A stretch of 64,000 nucleotides of DNA from Halichondria panicea (Eukaryota > Porifera > Demospongiae > Suberitida > Halichondriidae): positions 574,303 to 638,302 of the forward strand of contig NC_087380.1 of NCBI RefSeq assembly GCF_963675165.1, read 5' to 3'. The notes under the pieces were generated by a model. The model did no database searches. It was not told the origin of the DNA and worked only from the letters and a program-made list of their open reading frames with translations. A program made the position numbers and the translations under genes. Positions within the stretch are counted from its first letter, which is position 1. Each line of letters begins with the position of its first letter. This document shows, piece by piece, positions 59,501-64,000 of this stretch.

Positions 59501-62402
59501 GATGTGTACTTCCGAAAATATGTTAGTAATAAAAGTAGCTTATTTGTTTGAGTTAAGATGTGAAATTTGTTGTGCATGTACCTGAGTATATTGCTCATCT
59601 TTTGAATGAAATATCAAGAGAAATCGAATGACATAAAATCGAAAGTTGTATTCCTAACATATTTGCCACCAAAAAACAACAAAATGCAGTATTTCTCAGA
59701 ACTTACTAGTAGCCCAGACTTCTGTTGAAGCTTACAAGTTGAACAATATACTCAGGTACATGCACAACAAATTTCAGATCTTAACTCAAACAAATAAGCT
59801 ACTTCTATTCCTAACATATTTTCGAAAGTACACATCTTCAGACAGCCATTTTATATTGATGATGTCATGTGATGTAACAGGTGGTGGTCCAATGGAAGTG
59901 CCAATAGTTGAACTTTCAGTACTTGCACTCAAATAGATCATATCACTTTTACTTTAGAAGATATGCCACAAGATTTAATAGTATTACACTACATATAAAA
60001 ATAGTTTGCAGTATTACACTGCAATCAACTCACCCAAAGTCTGCTTTTCCAGTAGGCTACAATCGAGGCTATAGGGAGTGGCTACATTTACTTCTATTTA
60101 GAACGTGACATAATTCAACGCAGTGCCAAACTGTGAAATATCTATTCAACGCAGCTGTCGCTATTCTTAGAGGTCAGAAGCTCCAGGGTGTCGCATATTT
60201 GGAGGGTCGCTTTAAATCGAGGTATTGCGGTATAGTTACTAGCTCGACTCGTGCTCTTAAGTCTTAACTCTATACTACCGTATTACTAGAATGTTTACGA
60301 ACATCAAACATATGCGAAATTTGTGAGGATTGATCAATTCACAGCAATAAAATACTGATAAATACACACGATCCTTACCAGAACGCACTCAAAGGGGTCA
60401 ATTTTTCTGCTGATTTGGCTCATTCGCAAAGGCTTTTCACCAGCAAAATATATACAGTAAAAGTAAAATATACAGTAAAAGTAAAAGTAGCACTTGGCTA
60501 TAATAGATGGTTTGTATCAAGAGTTCATTAGGAAAAGTACGCAACTCCACTTAAAACCATAGGGGGCGTTTCTCCAACTTACGTCGCAACCACATGCTGT
60601 TGTATAAACTGTGAAATCAAATTTGCAATGAATAACATAGTGATGATTCACTAATGTTATTCATTTACAACTGCCAGTAGGAAAGGCAGAGAAGTATGAC
60701 TCTTGGATGGAGTGATCCTAGTCGGGCGCCGCCGCTCGACTAGAGTGATCCCAGAGTCAGCTAACAGAGCAACAGACAAGTCACAATTCTATTGTAGTGA
60801 CCCATTTCCACTGCTTTTGGTATGGGATAACTTCAGCTGTAAATACGGAGGGTGCCTCGAATAAAGGCCGCGTGTAGTTAGCTAGCTAGCTGCCAACGTG
60901 CAAGTTCAAGCTTCTTTAATGGTTTTTGCTCGCTTTTATTCGACAACAAAGCTCTAACATCGAAATCTACAATTGTTAAAACTAATAACTTACTGTGTGA
61001 AGGCTATCCATGCTATAAACGCAGTGCTGTGGCAGCCAGGTGAGCAGACCCAGAAATTACAAACAGATAAACAGACAAACCAAACGACTACTATACTCGT
61101 GGCCACCCACGCGCGCCTCGGGTAATAATGTTGCACTTTTGGCGCTATAATCAGAAGGAAACAGTACAGTTAGTACTCACATGCACAAGTAACTGTAGGT
61201 GGTGATGGAGACCAGGTACCAGCACTAGTGCCATCACTCATACAAGTTATCGGAGTAGCTCCACTGATGGTGTACCCAGTGTCACAGGTGTAGGTGGCCA
61301 TGTTGGTGGTTGCATTGTACGAAATCATTCCATTAGACAGTGGACTCAGTGTGGGGCAGGGAGCTGTGGGGGTGGGGGTTAGTATTGGACATAGACAATA
61401 TAGTCAGCACTCACTGAAGGTGACACATCTCCTCAAATTGGGGTCAATGTTAACCCTCACACAGCAGTGTTCTCCATCAGGACTGAAGTGTGTGGGACCA
61501 CGATGCAGAACAATGGCAACTCCAGGAACACCAGTGATGAGCAGTTCGTCCCCAACTGCAGCTGTGTTGGCATTGTTCGGGATGCCTATGGGCACACCAC
61601 TCCCATCAGGGAGCTGCCACACTACACCACTAGGGTCTAAGGTGTAGCAATACCAGGCTGGTGGATTAGTACCAATTCTTGGTCCAAAATCAGAGAACGA
61701 GATGATCTCTCCAGTGTGGTCAGTGCTACCAGGCTCATTGGGTGATGCAAGTCGAACTGTATGCCATTAATGTAATAATTGATGCTCTGATACCAAATCT
61801 ATATACTAGTTTCATTGACTAGAATAAGATTTAGAGGACCAGTAAACAAATATAGAGCAAACCTATAGATTTGCAGTATTTGATGTAATAATTGGATGCT
61901 CTGGTACCAAATGTATAATACTAGTTTTATGTACTAGCTCTTGATTACACCAGTAGCAATTTACTATAGTTTGCATAATACCAGTGGCGGATCCAGTGCA
62001 GGGCACAAGGGGCACGTGCCCCCCCTTTCTGACCAGCTCGAATAAAACTAGCTCACAAAGTGGGTGTGGCTTAGAGCAGCAATCAATTATTGCAGCATGC
62101 AGACGATCTCTAGTTGTAGACTTTTGAAGCTGAAGAGCAAGATGATTCCATCCATTTCTGCTATCTCTTGCTACTATGTATGTCATACTGTCATCAATTA
62201 ATCCATGATCTGAAAAGCTACACTGGCTGGGCTTAAGTGTTGACCTTTTTTTAATACAAACTGCCCCCCCTTTTCAGGATCCGCCCCTGAATACAGCACA
62301 ACTATAAGTTGCTGCACTGCATATCAACTCACTCAAAGGTTGTCCATACACAAGAGAAACACTTCCCAGCAGACAGCAGAGAAATAACCTTGAGGGGAAC
62401 AT
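56517..62402 (-). CDS. R1: type Y receptor with duplicated Ig-Sushi unit, apparently intact
   Basis: Exons: signal 62333-62402 (MFPSRLF start, VYGQPL end); Ig-like 61415-61756; Sushi 61181-61363; second Ig-like 58953-59279; Sushi 58722-58904; Sushi 58152-58328; Ig 57758-58024 (LTCSL, YQWTREGG, YSCQV); membrane-proximal domain plus helix 56830-57400; tail 56517-56697 (YEEL, eight residues, YEVV, PRPPPPAGYQLS). All lengths keep phase and I find no stop. A signal exon expected before the second Ig-like exon is decayed at about 60025-60060 (only the last codons and the donor remain), so the gene probably uses the outer signal and carries two Ig-like units. Alternatively 61181-62402 is a stub and the rest is a separate, headless gene. 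The introns hold a hAT-like MITE, a repeat cluster and a long hairpin. Confidence 0.7.
56830..57400 (-). other. Membrane-proximal Cys domain and transmembrane helix of R1
   Basis: About 120 residues with CEVY, CACGFSP, CFD, HVTYRAVL, IEQW and TNTCPVVI, then ECPEDITNRT and a Thr/Ser linker, a Gly/Ala/Val/Leu helix and RRRRSGSKD. The same exon is found in R2 (49259-49862), R4 (27966-28539) and, deleted, R7. I do not recognise the family; size and position recall SEA domains, but no cleavage motif is obvious. Confidence 0.6.
57477..57715. mobile_element. MITE with CAGGGTTTCATCTAG ends and G-runs
   Basis: CAGGGTTTCATCTAG at 57477 and CTAGATGAAACCCTG ending at 57715 are inverted copies. Inside are three runs of 8-13 G (about 57513, 57662 and 57683). 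Located in the R1 intron between the Ig and membrane-proximal exons. Confidence 0.6.
58370..58613. repeat. Direct repeat, copy 1 of the R1 duplication
   Basis: About 240 bp (AGGATTGATCAATTCACA, GATCCTTACCAGAACGCACT, TAATAGATGGTTTGTAT) recur in the same orientation at 60285-60518. They mark the duplicated segment that contains an Ig-like and a Sushi exon. Confidence 0.75.
59366..59972. mobile_element. Long hairpin (inverted repeat with ~230-bp arms)
   Basis: Arms 59366-59598 and 59739-59972 are inverted copies sharing, for example, GATCTATTTGAGTGCA, CTGAAAGTTCAACTATTGGC and AGATGTGTACTT. The loop is about 140 bp. Each arm encodes the same short frame on opposite strands, which is a by-product of the symmetry. 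It lies in an R1 intron. Confidence 0.8.
60285..60518. repeat. Direct repeat, copy 2 of the R1 duplication
   Basis: Counterpart of 58370-58613, about 1.92 kb away. The match picks up again at GGCGCTATAATCAGAAGGAAA (61140 versus 58684), with unrelated repeat DNA inserted between. Confidence 0.75.
60655..61123. repeat. Inserted copy of the 41-49 kb repeat family
   Basis: Carries the blocks GTGACCCATTTCCACTG, TTTTTGCTCGCTTTTATTCG, GTAAC/CATGCTATAAACGCAGTGCT and the GC-rich unit CCCACGCGCGCCTCGGGTAA found in the R2 intron. It interrupts copy 2 of the R1 duplication. Confidence 0.65.
61982..62289. mobile_element. MITE with CAGTGGCGGATCC ends
   Basis: CAGTGGCGGATCCAG at the left and CAGGATCCGCCCCTG at the right are inverted ends. 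AATAC flanks both sides (61977-61981 and 62290-62294). The end sequence resembles common hAT-type MITEs, although the 5-bp duplication is shorter than the usual 8. It lies in intron 1 of R1. Confidence 0.65.
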
Positions 62403-62982
62403 TCTCCTTAGTCCTGTAGCCAATAGCGCTATAGCGTAGATAGTAAAGGATCACGTTCACCAATGTTTTCAACAGAGTCTGGATGGCACAATCCCACTTA
62501 TGATTTTTAATGTTATTCATTGCTAGTCAAAAGGTCAGTTTGCTGTTTTTATTTACTGATTCAACCCTAGCCTCGATCCCAGGCCGCTCTTCCTCGTAGG
62601 CCTTGTGAAGGAGGCTAATTCACTCCGTATCCTACAGCCTAGGTGATTTCCAGTGAATATGAGCCATATTTTACTTCCCCCAGAGAAGTATGGAATATGG
62701 CTCATATTTTTACTTCCTACAAGCACTATTAAACTTTTGAATTATCTTGACAATTTGTACACAGTAAAATAGCAATACAGCACTCAAAAAATGTTTGTAG
62801 ACTATGTTTTGTGCTATTGTCATATTGACCTGAGCTAGCTAGCAGTCTAAGTTACTTATTACATGTTCATGAGGCTTGAAACACTGCAGTTCAATCCTTG
62901 CTCTGTGTTTCTAGTCAAGGCTGTCTACCACTGAACAGTGTTATTCTATAGAACTGCAAGGTTCCAGTTAGTGTGTGTAGTG

Positions 62983-63459
62983 TCATCTCCCTCCATTGTA
63001 TCCAGGGAACAGGTCCAATAGTACTGCCTGTAAGGACTTGTTGACTGTCATGGCATAGTCCTTGCCCAGGTCATGACGACAGTTGGGGCAGCTGAAACAG
63101 TGTTCTGGAAAATTGCCAACAATTGATCATGAGCATGCCACCTGAAAGGGCTCGCTCTAAGCTTTTAAAAAATCATAAAATAACTGAGTGAATCGGATAA
63201 TTAGAACTTTAAGTTACGGCGACTGATTCGATCCAATGATGTGTATACCTGTTCATGGCTGTGAGCTTCTGGTCCATCGACAGCTGTTAGGCTGTCCGCT
63301 TGTTGCCCGAGAGGTCGCGACCTCCACTCCCAGAGTACGTGAACTCCTCACCATTATCCTGGTCATCATTGTATCCCCTAACACGATGGAGTAGGCGCCG
63401 TCATCCTCGCGACCATGGATACCAGCAACGTGTGGACGGTGGACACCACTCTCACTCAC
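62983..63459 (-). pseudogene. UHRF1-like: UHRF1-like remnant, copy B (SRA fragment and RING end)
   Basis: Exon about 63254-63459 starts [20 protein letters not shown] and continues, after a one-base deletion in the CCCC run at 63374-63377, as [19 protein letters not shown] and DLSGNKRTA, then an in-frame TAA (63287-63289), then QKLTAMNR. This is the SRA domain that binds hemimethylated CpG in UHRF1. Exon 62983-63091 encodes [14 protein letters not shown] to FPGYNGGR and TGA. The exon with the first half of the RING, present in copy A, is missing. It is therefore a pseudogene. Confidence 0.8.
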
Positions 63460-63659
63460 CTACACAGCAAGAGAGAGAGCTAGAGCATTGTACCGTTATA
63501 GAGTTATTTTCTAAATTTTCCTATTTTTTCGTATTATAGAAATGCGTAATAGGTTTTACATCACCATTCTGAGCTGTACGAATATTTAGAATATGAAATT
63601 AGTGGTTCATACAACAATTATATAATTATTATGGAATATTAAAAGCATAGTTACTAGTA

Positions 63660-63735
63660 GCCTCGATTCCAGGCCGCTCTTCCTCGAAGAGAGGCCTGGT
63701 ATCGACTGCTTGCGCATGCGCTAACCATTAGCCAG
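63660..63735. mobile_element. Terminus of a TAGCCTCGA-family foldback element
   Basis: TAGCCTCGATTCCAGGCCGC, then GCTCTTCCTCGAAGAGAGGCC (a short palindrome) and TGCGCATGCGCTAACC, like the ends at 3573 and 9068. A related piece lies at 62571-62615. The other end is presumably outside the window. The remaining 265 bp to the window edge show nothing recognised. Confidence 0.45.
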
Positions 63736-64000
63736 ATACCGGCTAACACAGGATAACAACGTGTATGCTCAGTAAAACAAAGACGTCACAACGAACGGAA
63801 GTGGATTGAAGGAAGTAGATAGAAAGTTCGATTGAAGGTTTCTAGCCCATCTCTGAGAAAGAGCTGATAGCTACCCGTAGCCTGCTATGCTAACAAAAGA
63901 CCCACAGCCTGCAACAGTGTGGATGACAATCGTCTGAAGGGAGTGAAAGCTGACAATAGCCTAATGGACAGGCCACGCCCATCTAATACTAACTTTGGTG

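Noticed and set aside
59401-59936. Two mirror-image frames on opposite strands as a duplicated small gene
   Set aside because: Explained by the two arms of one hairpin element.
63740-63780. AACACAGGATAAC similarity to the RecQ element at 9906 as a second helicase copy
   Set aside because: The match is only a few bases long and no helicase motif follows before the window ends.

Overview
The window looks like animal nuclear DNA. It is AT-rich, its coding regions are cut into short exons by mostly 50-300 bp GT-AG introns, and the proteins are built from Sushi/CCP, Ig-like, FN3 and receptor tyrosine phosphatase (RPTP) modules. Gene style, the very short intergenic gaps and the repeat families suggest a demosponge such as Amphimedon. 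That assignment is inference from composition and domain content, not from a database match.

Almost every gene lies on the minus strand and reads right to left. The core is a head-to-tail array of paralogous type I receptors. Each starts with a separate signal-peptide exon, then a roughly 110-residue Ig-like exon ending in an xGEHCC motif, then 3 to 13 Sushi domains. Nearly all ectodomain exons are phase 1-1. Two kinds of inside end are attached to this shared outside end. Type P has a second Ig-like domain, a membrane helix, a cysteine-free cytosolic I-set Ig domain and a tandem phosphatase (active D1, degenerate D2). Type Y has an Ig domain, a conserved cysteine-bearing membrane-proximal domain, a helix and a short tail with YxxL-x8-YxxV, a proline stretch and YQLS. 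The layout resembles paired activating/inhibitory receptor clusters, and I regard it as the main discovery candidate.

Order in transcription direction (right to left): UHRF1-like remnant (62983-63459); type Y receptor R1 with a duplicated Ig-Sushi unit (56517-62402); decayed Ig exon and second UHRF1-like remnant (54397-55990); type Y R2 with 12 Sushi, disrupted, its tail exon separated by 8 kb of repeats and LINEs (41017-54175); type P R3 with 13 Sushi, apparently intact (31056-40462); type Y R4, frameshifted (27310-30859); R5 with Sushi, a Cys-rich repeat and FN3 but no visible membrane end (21197-27114); R6, a chimera of type Y outside and type P end, broken (about 18770-20799); type Y R7, frameshifted (14550-18548); type P R8, intact (7200-14372); R9, 5' part of a type P-like gene with frameshifts, cut by the window edge (1-4952).

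Transposable elements sit in the introns and gaps: two Mutator-like elements, one nested in the inverted repeat of another element with a 9-bp target duplication; two foldback elements sharing a TAGCCTCGA terminus, one carrying a RecQ-helicase fragment; several MITEs; a 5'-truncated LINE with a poly-A end; and an 8-kb island of related repeats. Several genes lie only about 180-220 bp apart. Many copies carry frameshifts or stops, so the cluster is turning over by birth, death and recombination, although draft-sequence errors cannot be excluded for single-base changes.
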